Below are positions 16,356 through 24,518 of a stretch of 37,073 bases of DNA, piece by piece (the first letter of the stretch is position 1; every line of letters starts with the position of its first letter). Source of the stretch: Rhodobacterales bacterium CG15_BIG_FIL_POST_REV_8_21_14_020_59_13 (GTDB taxonomy: Bacteria; Pseudomonadota; Alphaproteobacteria; Caulobacterales; Maricaulaceae); assembly GCA_002783385.1 (NCBI GenBank), contig PFFX01000166.1:1-37073 (forward strand), given 5' to 3'. The translations under genes were made by a program, and so were the position numbers. The notes under the pieces were generated by a model. That model ran no database searches, had not been told where the DNA came from, and saw nothing but the letters and a program-made list of their open reading frames with translations.

Positions 16356-17393
16356 TCAGCTTTCTCCTTCATCATCCAGAACAATCCGGACAAGTTGATC
16401 TTGATCTGCGTTCGTAACGACACTGATCCGGGTATCTGTGACACCAAAAGTAATCAATACCGACCTTACGGCTTCGGCACGCCGAATGGCGAGGGCTTCT
16501 GCCTCACGATCACCACTGACAACTGGACGCACGCTGATGCCAAGCTGATTTGTTGGACATGCCGATATCACTGCTGCCACATGTTCCAGACCGGCGCGCC
16601 CAATCGGAGACAGCGATGCGCTACCCGGATTGAACCTCAAACGGCCCATTGCAAAGGCGGCCTCCAGCAACATCGTGCAATCCTCCGCTGTTGCCCCCCC
16701 CCCGATCACATCGTCATCGGACAGGATCAGAGCAACCGTACGAATGCCTTCCGGAAGAGCCGCCAGTGCATCAAGAATTTGCTGCGCGTCATCACCGCTT
16801 CGCGCCACGCCATAAAGGACGGCTGTCCCGGAATCCAGAATGGCAGACCCTTGATCAAGCCGTTCCAGACCGGTCAGCAAAGCCATTGCGGCTTCGATCC
16901 AGTCATCCGGATTTGAGTTACCCGACCGGGCTGCCAGCCGTGGCTGGATGCGTCCATGGAACAGTGGAAGAGCCTGATCCAACAATCCGGTTCTGGCGGC
17001 ATCGCCTGGTGCGATTCCGGTTAGAGAGGCCCCATCAGGTGTTGACACAGCAATGATGCGGCTTGCCGCTTCGCCCGGCTGAGCTATTGAATTGTCGATG
17101 ATCCTTGTAATGCCGCCGGCTAACCATCCGCCAGACCATTCAGACGACCACAAAGCCTTGATCACTGATTCATAAGCGGTTTCATTCGGCCAACGGCCGG
17201 ATAATGTCGCGGCCTGGCCGTCCACGGTGACATTTGCCCATCGGGAATGCCGGCCGGCGATGGCTTCTTCAGCAGCAGATTGAAGCCGGGCTTCCAGCCG
17301 CCAAGCCGCGATGGGGCTGAACGCCATCACATAGGCAGAGAATGCCAGAAAAACGGCAAGTCCAATCAGCAATGTTCGGCGTTCCGGTGACAT
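16356..17393 (-). CDS. BON plus OmpA-like envelope protein with a G10 tract
   Basis: A 345-residue protein. One N-terminal membrane helix (LLIGLAVFLAFSAYVMAFSPI) is followed by a BON-like segment (NVTVDGQAATLSGRWPNE and a second such unit), giving a bimodular resemblance to mycobacterial ArfA. The C-terminal third is an OmpA-like peptidoglycan-binding fold (LRFNPGSASLSPIGRAGLEHVAAVI, RRAEAVRSVLITFGV). The expected NxxLSxxRA motif is degenerate (EALAIRRAEAVR). It may link the inner membrane to the cell wall. The coding strand contains ten consecutive G at 16694-16703, encoding the glycines of VIGGGATAED, a possible slippage site. The helix-hairpin-helix gene follows without a gap. Confidence 0.75.
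   Translation of the reverse strand: MSPERRTLLIGLAVFLAFSAYVMAFSPIAAWRLEARLQSAAEEAIAGRHSRWANVTVDGQAATLSGRWPNETAYESVIKALWSSEWSGGWLAGGITRIIDNSIAQPGEAASRIIAVSTPDGASLTGIAPGDAARTGLLDQALPLFHGRIQPRLAARSGNSNPDDWIEAAMALLTGLERLDQGSAILDSGTAVLYGVARSGDDAQQILDALAALPEGIRTVALILSDDDVIGGGATAEDCTMLLEAAFAMGRLRFNPGSASLSPIGRAGLEHVAAVISACPTNQLGISVRPVVSGDREAEALAIRRAEAVRSVLITFGVTDTRISVVTNADQDQLVRIVLDDEGES
16694..16703 (-). repeat. Homopolymer tract of ten G (coding strand) in the BON/OmpA gene
   Basis: The plus strand reads ttgccccccccccgatc, giving ten G on the coding strand inside the gene at 16356-17393. The tract is in frame here. A gain or loss of one base would truncate the OmpA-like domain and might affect the coupled downstream gene. 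Confidence 0.85.
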
Positions 17394-17460
17394 TCAGCGC
17401 TCACTTCCTGAAGGCATCATAATACAAGATGACCCGACATCTAGGGTCTGTGATTCTGTG

Positions 17461-17495
17461 ACAAAGAAAAAGGGCCGGAGCATGGCTCCGGCCCT
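17461..17495 (-). terminator. Rho-independent terminator of the TonB-dependent receptor gene
   Basis: Read on the minus strand: a perfect 11-bp stem AGGGCCGGAGC/GCTCCGGCCCT with a 3-nt loop, followed by TTTTTCTTTG. It lies 20 nt after the receptor stop codon. It separates the receptor from the BON/OmpA gene on the same strand. Confidence 0.92.
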
Positions 17496-17515
17496 CATTT
17501 TCTTTCCGAAGCCGG

Positions 17516-20041
17516 TTAGCGGCGGGCGCGGAGCGTAACGCCCCATGTCCGCGGATGGCCGAGGAAGGCATTGAACGAGCCCGGCTGGAACGGGCCGTCA
17601 AAACCAACCTGAATATAGTCTTCGTCGAACAGATTGTTGGCGAAGAGTTCCAGCGCCCAGCTCTGGTCATCGGCACCGATGCCGACGCGCCCGTTAAACA
17701 CGGCATAGCCATCCTGGATTTTTTCCGGATCCAGATCAGAACCAGTGTTCTGTTCAGACAGATAGCGTCCGCTCAGATGTGCCAGCCATTCCATGCCGTC
17801 GCCGAAGGAACGCACATAGCTGATCGAACCAGATGTGTACCATTCCGGGGCCAGAGAGAAATTCTGACCTGACAGTCGATCCACATCCGGCGTTCCGGTC
17901 GGAGCAAAACTGTTATAGGTCGCATCTGCATAGGTGACGCCGCCCTGTATTGTCAGGCCGGGCATGGTTTCCGGGAACCAGAGGATTTCGAATTCTGCGC
18001 CCTGCGTGACCGCACCCTGATTCAACGACGTCACGAAGAAGGCCAGTCCGTTGAAAGTGTTCAACTGGAAGGACTCGAATTCGGAATAGAACAGATAAAG
18101 GTTCGCCAGGAGTGTGTTATCAAGCGCTTCGGTTTTAATCCCGATTTCGAACGAATTCACGATTTCCGGATCGAACTGGGCCGGATATGGGCTCGTGCCT
18201 GCCAGAACGTTCGTGAAATTCACTTGATTTGATCCCGCTTGCGTGAATCGATCAAGGTTGAAACCACCCGCTTTATAACCGCGCGAATAGGTCCCATAAA
18301 TCAGCAAATCGTCATTGAAGCGGTGCGACAATGAAATCAGGCCTGTGACTTCGTCTTCCGAGAGCGACTCGTTGAAATTGATGTTTGAATAGACATCGCG
18401 GGCGCTCGGCAGACAGGTGAATGTTCCGAACTGTATCAGGCTGGCAACTGGAACCTGAGAGGCTTGCGAGAAGCCCGACAGGATCGCCTGGTTTAGCGGC
18501 GTCGAGAAATCAAGCGCTTCTCCAAAGACGGCTTCCCAGACATCGCATGCCGGCGCATTTGCCGGCGAGAATTGGGCCGTTGCATCTTTCTCGGTGGAAT
18601 TCCAGCGCAGGCCGAATGTGAGGTCGGTATTCTCCGCGATTGCAAAGGTGTTGTGGGTGAAGAGACCGAAAGTCTGACCATCCTGTTCATACCGGTCGCC
18701 ACCACTATTGGCGCTGCCTGTCGGGAAGCCCTGTCCGGGTGCCAGCGGCACGTAACCGGGAATAAATGCTCCGCCCAGACCGTTCGCCAGAGTCGTCACA
18801 AGCACCGGATTGCCGCCACCGATCAGACCCAGATAAGCCTCGAAGTCAGAACCATACTGAATGGCATCACGGCGAACGAGGTCCTCAGAAGAGAAGAAGC
18901 CGCCGACCAGCCAATCCAGATTTCCACGCTGGCCTTGTGCCCTCAACTCGAAGGTTGAATTATCGAACTCAAACGAATTGAGTGACGGGTCACGGAAGAC
19001 AATGTCGGCACCAGTAAAATCGGTGTCCTGACCGGAAACGATTTCATATTGGCGCATCGAGCCGATTGCGGTCAGCGTAAAATTATCAAAGTCATAAGTG
19101 TATTCGAACTGGAACCCACTGTCCTCAATGTCTTGCGTGGTGTCACGGTTGGACTGGATAACGCGGCTGAACGGGTCTTCCGCGCCGGGTAGCGGGCGGC
19201 CACCCGGAACGAGTGCGTTGATCGCCGCTGCGGTGGGGCCCGATACAATGCTGGGGGCACCACAGCAATTCTCGTCACGATTGGTGAAGTCGCCTTGCAG
19301 TGTCAGTTCGCCCCGCTCACCCAGATTGAAAAGCAATTGACCCCGAACCGTGTAGAAGTCCTGATTGTTGTCCTCGCCAATTGTCCGCGGACCTCCAAAG
19401 GTCTGCACAGTCTGGAAACCGTCGCGATCACCGCGTGCGGCGTAAAGGCGGAAGGCCACCTGATCCTCAACAATCGGTCCGGTCACACTTCCTGAAATCC
19501 GGAAGCCATCAGCCCCGTCGGTGAGATATGTCGCTTCGGCATTGGCACCAAATTCGAATTCCGGACCCTGGGTCACAATATTGATGATACCCGCTGAGGT
19601 GTTGGCGCCGAATAGCGTGCCTTGCGGACCCCGCAAAACTTCAATGCGCTCGATTTCACCAAGATCGCCGAAGCTGACGCCATTGCGCGCACGGGGCACA
19701 CCGTCGATCACAATACCCACTGAGGATTCCAAGCCTGGATTGTCACCCACCGTGCCAACGCCGCGGATCCGCGCCGTTGTAGAATATTCGCTGGAAGTTG
19801 AGGTGATGTTCAAACCCGGCGCAATCACCGCAAGGTCGCGAATATCGCGAATGCCAGCGTTCTGCAGGAGCTCTGCGCTGTAGGCTGTCACAGCCACCGG
19901 CACATCCTGGATGCCTTGTTCGCGCTTTTGCGCCGTCACGGTGATGACATCCACCGTCTGACGCTCCTGAGCAAATGTCGGGGCGGTAAATGCGGCGGCT
20001 GATACGGCGGCCATAAGGGCCGCGCGGGTAAAGGTTTTCAT
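17516..20041 (-). CDS. TonB-dependent outer-membrane receptor
   Basis: An 841-residue receptor. The signal peptide MKTFTRAALMAAVSAAAFTA...FA is followed by a TonB box-like DVITVTAQKREQ. The plug domain follows (DVPVAVTAYSAELLQNAGIRD, RIRGVGTVGDNPGLES, IERIEVLRGPQGTLFGANTSAGIINIVT). The rest is a 22-strand barrel ending in WGVTLRARR. The Caulobacteria-type plug sequence is common among receptors for plant or algal compounds, sugars or siderophores; the substrate cannot be told. It is probably monocistronic with its own terminator. About 190 nt separate it from the amidase/GST operon upstream on the same strand, so a substrate link to those genes is possible but unproven. Confidence 0.95.
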   Translation of the reverse strand: MKTFTRAALMAAVSAAAFTAPTFAQERQTVDVITVTAQKREQGIQDVPVAVTAYSAELLQNAGIRDIRDLAVIAPGLNITSTSSEYSTTARIRGVGTVGDNPGLESSVGIVIDGVPRARNGVSFGDLGEIERIEVLRGPQGTLFGANTSAGIINIVTQGPEFEFGANAEATYLTDGADGFRISGSVTGPIVEDQVAFRLYAARGDRDGFQTVQTFGGPRTIGEDNNQDFYTVRGQLLFNLGERGELTLQGDFTNRDENCCGAPSIVSGPTAAAINALVPGGRPLPGAEDPFSRVIQSNRDTTQDIEDSGFQFEYTYDFDNFTLTAIGSMRQYEIVSGQDTDFTGADIVFRDPSLNSFEFDNSTFELRAQGQRGNLDWLVGGFFSSEDLVRRDAIQYGSDFEAYLGLIGGGNPVLVTTLANGLGGAFIPGYVPLAPGQGFPTGSANSGGDRYEQDGQTFGLFTHNTFAIAENTDLTFGLRWNSTEKDATAQFSPANAPACDVWEAVFGEALDFSTPLNQAILSGFSQASQVPVASLIQFGTFTCLPSARDVYSNINFNESLSEDEVTGLISLSHRFNDDLLIYGTYSRGYKAGGFNLDRFTQAGSNQVNFTNVLAGTSPYPAQFDPEIVNSFEIGIKTEALDNTLLANLYLFYSEFESFQLNTFNGLAFFVTSLNQGAVTQGAEFEILWFPETMPGLTIQGGVTYADATYNSFAPTGTPDVDRLSGQNFSLAPEWYTSGSISYVRSFGDGMEWLAHLSGRYLSEQNTGSDLDPEKIQDGYAVFNGRVGIGADDQSWALELFANNLFDEDYIQVGFDGPFQPGSFNAFLGHPRTWGVTLRARR

Positions 20042-20235
20042 TCTGTTTCTCCCGGTCCTGGTCTTGCCAGTTACATTTATCGGCTTTTGAGCCGTTTTTC
20101 ATTTCGTAATTCTGTCTTATTTCCCGCAAATACAAAAGGACCTTGCAGCAGAGATTATGAGATTGCGTGAACGCTTATTGCCCTCTCTCAGTGTTTTTGA
20201 CCGCCATCGTTGCAGGGAAGCAACATAAACGTCGT

Positions 20236-20877
20236 TCACTTATTGGCGCTTGGCCGCTGCGCGATCGCTGTTCGCCATTCGATCAGTGCGGTTTGCCGCC
20301 CCGGCGGCACCAGCTTCACCCACCCTGCAAACTCGACAACGACAAAGGCAGTGATGTCTGCCACAGAGAATCTGTCTCCACCCAGATAAGCATGGTCGAT
20401 AAGGCGGGCATTCAACAATTCAAAGAAATACCCGACTCGTGCTTTTCCACGTTCTGCAAGCGCTGGAATCTGTTCGTAGTTTTGTGGTCCGGTTAGCGCC
20501 CGCCCCTTCAAGCCGGGCAAGGAATTGCGGATGGTTTCCGCCATGGCCAGCAACCCGTCGCTTTCCGCGACGGCATTCCATTCGGCAATGACTGCCTTTT
20601 CCACGGGATCCCGTCCCATCAAGGGCGGGGCGGGCCGGATTTCTTCCAGATACCGGGCAATGGATGCATTATCCCCGAGGACAGTTCCATCTGGCAGTTT
20701 CAAGGCAGGAACCGTGCAGCGCGGATTAATGGCGCGGAAATCATCGCCCAATTGTTCATCATTTCGGAGATCGACCTGGACAGTTGGAATATCCAGTCCT
20801 TTCTCCACAATGAACATGCGCGCCCGGCGAGGACTGGGCGCTGTCGCACAGTCATAGAAAACGTGGTCTTCCATCAT
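20236..20877 (-). CDS. Glutathione S-transferase family protein
   Basis: A 213-residue protein (212 if started at the second ATG, 20874). The N-terminal thioredoxin-like domain has FYDCATAPSPRRARMFIVEKG with a likely catalytic Ser/Cys region, INPRCTVPALKL (the cis-proline glutathione site) and DNASIARYLEE. The C-terminal helical domain contains GGDRFSVADITAFVVVEFAG. The overall pattern is theta/beta-like cytosolic GST. It overlaps the stop of the amidase gene by ATGA, so the two are co-translated. Its role is probably conjugation or thiol chemistry on a compound processed by the same pathway (inference). Confidence 0.9.
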   Translation of the reverse strand: MMEDHVFYDCATAPSPRRARMFIVEKGLDIPTVQVDLRNDEQLGDDFRAINPRCTVPALKLPDGTVLGDNASIARYLEEIRPAPPLMGRDPVEKAVIAEWNAVAESDGLLAMAETIRNSLPGLKGRALTGPQNYEQIPALAERGKARVGYFFELLNARLIDHAYLGGDRFSVADITAFVVVEFAGWVKLVPPGRQTALIEWRTAIAQRPSANK

Positions 20878-22583
20878 GAAAATTGCTCCGGTCGTTCGTT
20901 GGCAACATCCAGCCGCGATTCGATAGATCGGCCCAACTGGAGCAGCTTGTCTTCGCCGAAAAGCGGCCCCCAGAGCGACGTGCCCTGTGGCATGCGGAAG
21001 ATGGCATCCTGGCGTTCTGCGCCGCTTGCGGTCAAAGGGTTAAGTGTCCTTTCAACAAAACCCGACCGCAATATCAGTCCCGGATGACCTGTGAAATTCG
21101 TGATTAGCAACATGTTGGAGGCAAAATTCGGCCCGATAATCACATCGCATTGATCGAACATACCCGCCATGACCTCACACACACTGCGGCGGAACCGATC
21201 GATATTGACAAAATCGACCGCAGACCGGAGCCGCGCCCGGCGCCAGGTGTTGGGCCAGGCTCGCGGCTCCTGCCATCGTAATTCATCGTCCCGGCCAGAC
21301 AGGGTCAGTTCCTCGAAGGCGGCCGCCGCTTCTACCTCTACGACCGTGCCCAGTGCACCATAGGGTAAATCCGGTATTTCAATTTCGACAAGCTCACAGC
21401 CAAGATTTTGCACGGCCTGCAAGGCGGCCCGGTCCGGAGGAGCTGCATTGTCGAAATCATCGGGAAGATAGCCCACTCTCAGCCGCGACGGATCAAAGGA
21501 CCAGTTAACGCCGAAGCTGGTGTCCAGCGATGAGGCGTCCGTCACATCATGGCCATTGAGCGCGTCAAGCACGAGTGCCGTATCCGCGACAAAACGCGTG
21601 ATTGGGCCAATCTTGTCGAGCGACCAGCACAATGCCATCGCGCCGCTCCTCGAGACCCGTCCGAATGTTGGCCGCAGCCCCGTGGTTCCGCAGCGATTCG
21701 AGGGTGAAACAATTGAGCCCAACGTTTCAGTGCCAATGGCGAAGCTGGCCAATCCGGCGGCTACGGCCGACGCTGGTCCCGCGCTTGAACCGGAAGAACC
21801 TTCATCCGTGTTCCAGGGATTCCGGGTCAAACCGCCAAACCACAGATCATTATAGGCAATTGCTCCGCTGGTGGATTTACCCAAAAGAACGGCCCCGCCC
21901 TGCCGGAGTTTTTCATAAACGGTAGCGTCAGCGTTCGCGATCCGGTCCTGATACGGCGTTGCGCCCCAGGTGCTGCGGACACCTGCGACATCAATGATGT
22001 CCTTGAGCGCAAAGGGCAAACCGTGAACCGGGCTTGTGTTTTCGCCGTAAGCGCGCACCTTATCTGCTTCACGGGCCTGCTCCATGGCGAGCTCCGGAGT
22101 CACCGTCACGAAACATTCCAACTCACGAGCGTGGCGTTCGATCCGTTCGAGATATATGCTCGTCAACCTTTCGGAGGACAGCTGTCCTGAGCTGAGCCAT
22201 TTCGATTGCTTCCAGGCTGGAGCAAAGGCGATATCGGTTTCGGAGGACGGTACCGGTCCTGTGTCATCGGAGGGAATTATATCGCCCCCCTCGTCAGGCA
22301 TGGTGTAGGCCACACCCGGTAAACGCGGATCAAATGTCGTGGCCGGTTGTAGCGTGTTGGGTTGATCGATGGCACGCAATCGCGCCGCGCTTTCCGCCCA
22401 ATCATCAAGGCCAATGACCATCTGCTCGACTTCGGAGTCGGTATAGTCAATGCCGAACAGGCCTTCAGCACATTGAAGCGTTTCTGCGGTCAGGCGTTCT
22501 TGCGCCTGCGCCTTTGAACCTAGCGCCAGAGCGCCGCCTCCGATTGCCAGTCCACCCAGTAATTCACGCCGTGTCGCTGCCAT
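20874..22583 (-). CDS. Tat-exported amidase-signature hydrolase
   Basis: A 569-residue protein started at MAATRRELLGGLAIGGGALA (ATG 22581-22583, aaggagg a few bases upstream). The N-terminus is a twin-arginine signal ending near SKAQA, so a periplasmic enzyme is expected. Amidase-signature features are present: LPFALKDIID (catalytic Lys), DEGSSGSSAGPASAVAAG (the glycine/serine-rich loop) and SFAIGTETLGSIVSPSNRCG (nucleophile region), then GLRPTFGRVSRSG. The usual GGSSGGSA is altered to EGSSGSSA. It hydrolyses an amide or ester; the substrate is unknown. It heads an operon with the GST gene. An inverted repeat lies 31-56 nt before its start. Confidence 0.92.
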   Translation of the reverse strand: MAATRRELLGGLAIGGGALALGSKAQAQERLTAETLQCAEGLFGIDYTDSEVEQMVIGLDDWAESAARLRAIDQPNTLQPATTFDPRLPGVAYTMPDEGGDIIPSDDTGPVPSSETDIAFAPAWKQSKWLSSGQLSSERLTSIYLERIERHARELECFVTVTPELAMEQAREADKVRAYGENTSPVHGLPFALKDIIDVAGVRSTWGATPYQDRIANADATVYEKLRQGGAVLLGKSTSGAIAYNDLWFGGLTRNPWNTDEGSSGSSAGPASAVAAGLASFAIGTETLGSIVSPSNRCGTTGLRPTFGRVSRSGAMALCWSLDKIGPITRFVADTALVLDALNGHDVTDASSLDTSFGVNWSFDPSRLRVGYLPDDFDNAAPPDRAALQAVQNLGCELVEIEIPDLPYGALGTVVEVEAAAAFEELTLSGRDDELRWQEPRAWPNTWRRARLRSAVDFVNIDRFRRSVCEVMAGMFDQCDVIIGPNFASNMLLITNFTGHPGLILRSGFVERTLNPLTASGAERQDAIFRMPQGTSLWGPLFGEDKLLQLGRSIESRLDVANERPEQFS

Positions 22584-22613
22584 GCGATCCTCCTTCATGA
22601 ACGCAACATAAAC

Positions 22614-22639
22614 GATTTGATCCAGTTTCCCATCAAATC
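22614..22639. promoter_or_regulatory. Operator-like inverted repeat upstream of the amidase/GST operon
   Basis: GATTTGAT - 10 nt - ATCAAATC, a perfect 8-bp inverted repeat with half-sites one to two helical turns apart. It lies 31-56 nt upstream of the amidase start codon and about 110 nt upstream of the divergent membrane gene. The shape suits a dimeric repressor or activator. No regulator gene is adjacent. Confidence 0.5.
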
Positions 22640-22682
22640 ACCCAAATTCAGCCCGCATTGCCGCCGCAATCTGCCACATTTC

Positions 22683-22694
22683 ATGGTTAACCAT
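22683..22694. promoter_or_regulatory. Palindrome ATGGTTAACCAT, possible CtrA-type half-sites
   Basis: A perfect 12-bp palindrome containing TTAACCAT on both strands, the CtrA half-site form known in several alphaproteobacteria. It lies 54 nt before the start of the divergent membrane gene and 100 nt before the amidase start. Binding is inferred from the motif only. Confidence 0.35.
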
Positions 22695-22747
22695 TTTGCT
22701 GCGTCACTCCCGACGTGGGCTGTCTAAAATAATTCTTGGGGGAGGAA

Positions 22748-23677
22748 ATGGCTTTGAACGAATTAAACGAAACTGCCACTCGGCAATTTTACAAGCCGGA
22801 GAATGAACGCGATCAGCGGTCGCGTGCTCTGGCGAGTGAACATTTTTCCAATGGTGCGCACATTCAGGATTTTGACCTGCAATTTACGTTGTCCCGGGCG
22901 CGACGTGATTTCGAAAACCTGCGTGCTTTCCGCCGCACATCAGGTTGGGCTTTTGACGATCCCACCGGCAAGGAAAAAAGCGGCAATCCAGGAAAACCCA
23001 TTGAGCGGTCTGCCATTTACCCGGATTCGCACATCCTGACCTTCTCTGTCCTGGCTGCGCTGATTCTGTTTGAAGGCTTGGCGAACGCCTATTTCTTCTC
23101 CGGCAGTTCTGATCTCGGCCTTCTTGGCGGCTGGCTTCAAGCCATCACGGTTTCCTTTGTAAATGTCATCACCGCATTCTTCGTGATCGGGTATCTTTGC
23201 CTGCGCCATCTGACCAATCCGCAAAAACGCTGGTCTTTTGCGGCCGCGCTCGCCGGCCTTCCGATCGGGATTGCTTTCGTCGTCGTGCTCAACCTCGCCG
23301 CGGCGCATTACCGCGACCTGCTTGAAATTCACTCTGCATCTCTGGCGCTAGGTGGTTCAAACGTGACGGGCGATTTGATCGCGCCGATCCAGCATCTCAT
23401 GGCGGCTCCTTTCTCTTTCCAGACTCTTGAAGCTTATCTTTTGCTGACACTGGGTCTGACCTTTGGCATCATAGCAGCCTACAAAGGCCGTACGTTTGAT
23501 GATGCGATCCCGGGCTTTGGTGTGGTGCAACGCCGCGCCGAGCGGTCGGCTCGCGAACTCAACCGGGTGGTCAAGAAAGCTGCGGGTGGCCGCAATTCGC
23601 CGGAAGAGCAAATTGCCGAAGCCCAAATTCTGCTGATGGATATGGCAGAAGATTTTGGATCAGCGCGCCCGCGCTGA
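22748..23677 (+). CDS. Four-helix membrane protein of unknown family (two-gene module, gene 1)
   Basis: A 309-residue protein started at MALNELNETATRQFYKPE (ATG 22748, with ggaggaa before it). The first 105 or so residues are charged and soluble, with RRDFENLRAFRRTS near the membrane. Four hydrophobic helices follow: HILTFSVLAALILFEGLANA, LQAITVSFVNVITAFFVIGY, AALAGLPIGIAFVVVLNLAA and LEAYLLLTLGLTFGIIAAY. A soluble C-terminal tail of about 55 residues contains RRAERSARELNRVVKK. I do not recognise the family. The second gene begins 22 nt later and is probably co-transcribed. The promoter should lie in the intergenic region with the palindrome and the dyad. Confidence 0.75.
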   Translation: MALNELNETATRQFYKPENERDQRSRALASEHFSNGAHIQDFDLQFTLSRARRDFENLRAFRRTSGWAFDDPTGKEKSGNPGKPIERSAIYPDSHILTFSVLAALILFEGLANAYFFSGSSDLGLLGGWLQAITVSFVNVITAFFVIGYLCLRHLTNPQKRWSFAAALAGLPIGIAFVVVLNLAAAHYRDLLEIHSASLALGGSNVTGDLIAPIQHLMAAPFSFQTLEAYLLLTLGLTFGIIAAYKGRTFDDAIPGFGVVQRRAERSARELNRVVKKAAGGRNSPEEQIAEAQILLMDMAEDFGSARPR

Positions 23678-23699
23678 TCCCGCCTTTGGGGGATGAGTA

Positions 23700-24506
23700 A
23701 TGTCCGGACGCGACCTGCTTGGTATATTTAACCTGTTAATCGTGGCGGGCGTGGTGGCAGCGGTCAGCTATTTAGCGCTGACCCTGCGGCCAGCGGAATA
23801 CGATGCTGATACACTCTGCATTGCGGGCATTGTGCCACCGCACCGCGTTGTCATTATCGACAAGACTGACCTTTACTCCACCCAACAAGCAGCCGTGATT
23901 GAGCGTATTATCCTGACCCAGCGCGATACGCTGGCAGTGGGCGAACGCTTGTCCCTGTTCGAGCTGGACGAGAGCGGCCGGCTGGATGCCACAAACCAGT
24001 TTTCCCTGTGTAATCCAGGAAGTGGCGACCAGGTGAATCCGCTCTATCGTAATCCGGATCGCATACAGGCTCGCTATGAATTCCTGTTTGATGCGCCTCT
24101 ACAGCAAGCGCTCGCCGATCTGGTGGTGCCCAAAGATGCGCCGCAAAGCCCCATTCTGGAAGCGCTCGCCGAACTCGCACAGGAGCCATCCATGGCCCAG
24201 ACCGTGCCCGGACGGCGGATCATCCTCGTTTCGGACATGCTCCAGAATTCAGAGATTTTCTCGGTCTATGGCCGGTCTCGTGGCGCGGTGTTTGACCGTC
24301 TGCCGCCGGTTGCCGATACGGTTGAAGCTATCCGCGAGGAATACGGTCTGGCACTGGCTGGCGTGGTGCTGGAAATCTATCTAATCGAGCGGCGTGGCTG
24401 GGAATCAGAGCAGAATGGTGCCCTCAGAACCTATTGGGCCCAAGTGTTCAACCAGCTCGGCGTCACCATGAGCTGGAATGTCCAGCCCACTGACGCTCTT
24501 TCCTGA
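23700..24506 (+). CDS. Membrane-anchored VWA-like periplasmic protein (two-gene module, gene 2)
   Basis: A 268-residue protein started at the ATG at 23700 after a gggggatgag ribosome-binding region. One N-terminal signal anchor (LLGIFNLLIVAGVVAAVSYLAL) is followed by an extracytoplasmic domain. HRVVIIDKTDLYSTQQ resembles the first strand and degenerate MIDAS loop (DxSxS-like) of a von Willebrand A fold. RRIILVSDMLQNSEIFSVYG resembles its fourth strand. The family is not recognised and the VWA call is by pattern. Together with gene 1 it may form a membrane complex, with a sensor or scaffold role possible. The gene ends 12 nt before the convergent nfrA-like gene. Confidence 0.7.
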   Translation: MSGRDLLGIFNLLIVAGVVAAVSYLALTLRPAEYDADTLCIAGIVPPHRVVIIDKTDLYSTQQAAVIERIILTQRDTLAVGERLSLFELDESGRLDATNQFSLCNPGSGDQVNPLYRNPDRIQARYEFLFDAPLQQALADLVVPKDAPQSPILEALAELAQEPSMAQTVPGRRIILVSDMLQNSEIFSVYGRSRGAVFDRLPPVADTVEAIREEYGLALAGVVLEIYLIERRGWESEQNGALRTYWAQVFNQLGVTMSWNVQPTDALS

Positions 24507-24518
24507 CACCATTACTGA

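Noticed and set aside
20220-22614. 12-bp direct repeat GCAACATAAACG at 20220-20231 and 22603-22614, flanking the amidase/GST operon
   Set aside because: A 12-bp match is expected by chance several times in a window this long; no target duplication, transposase or element ends accompany it.
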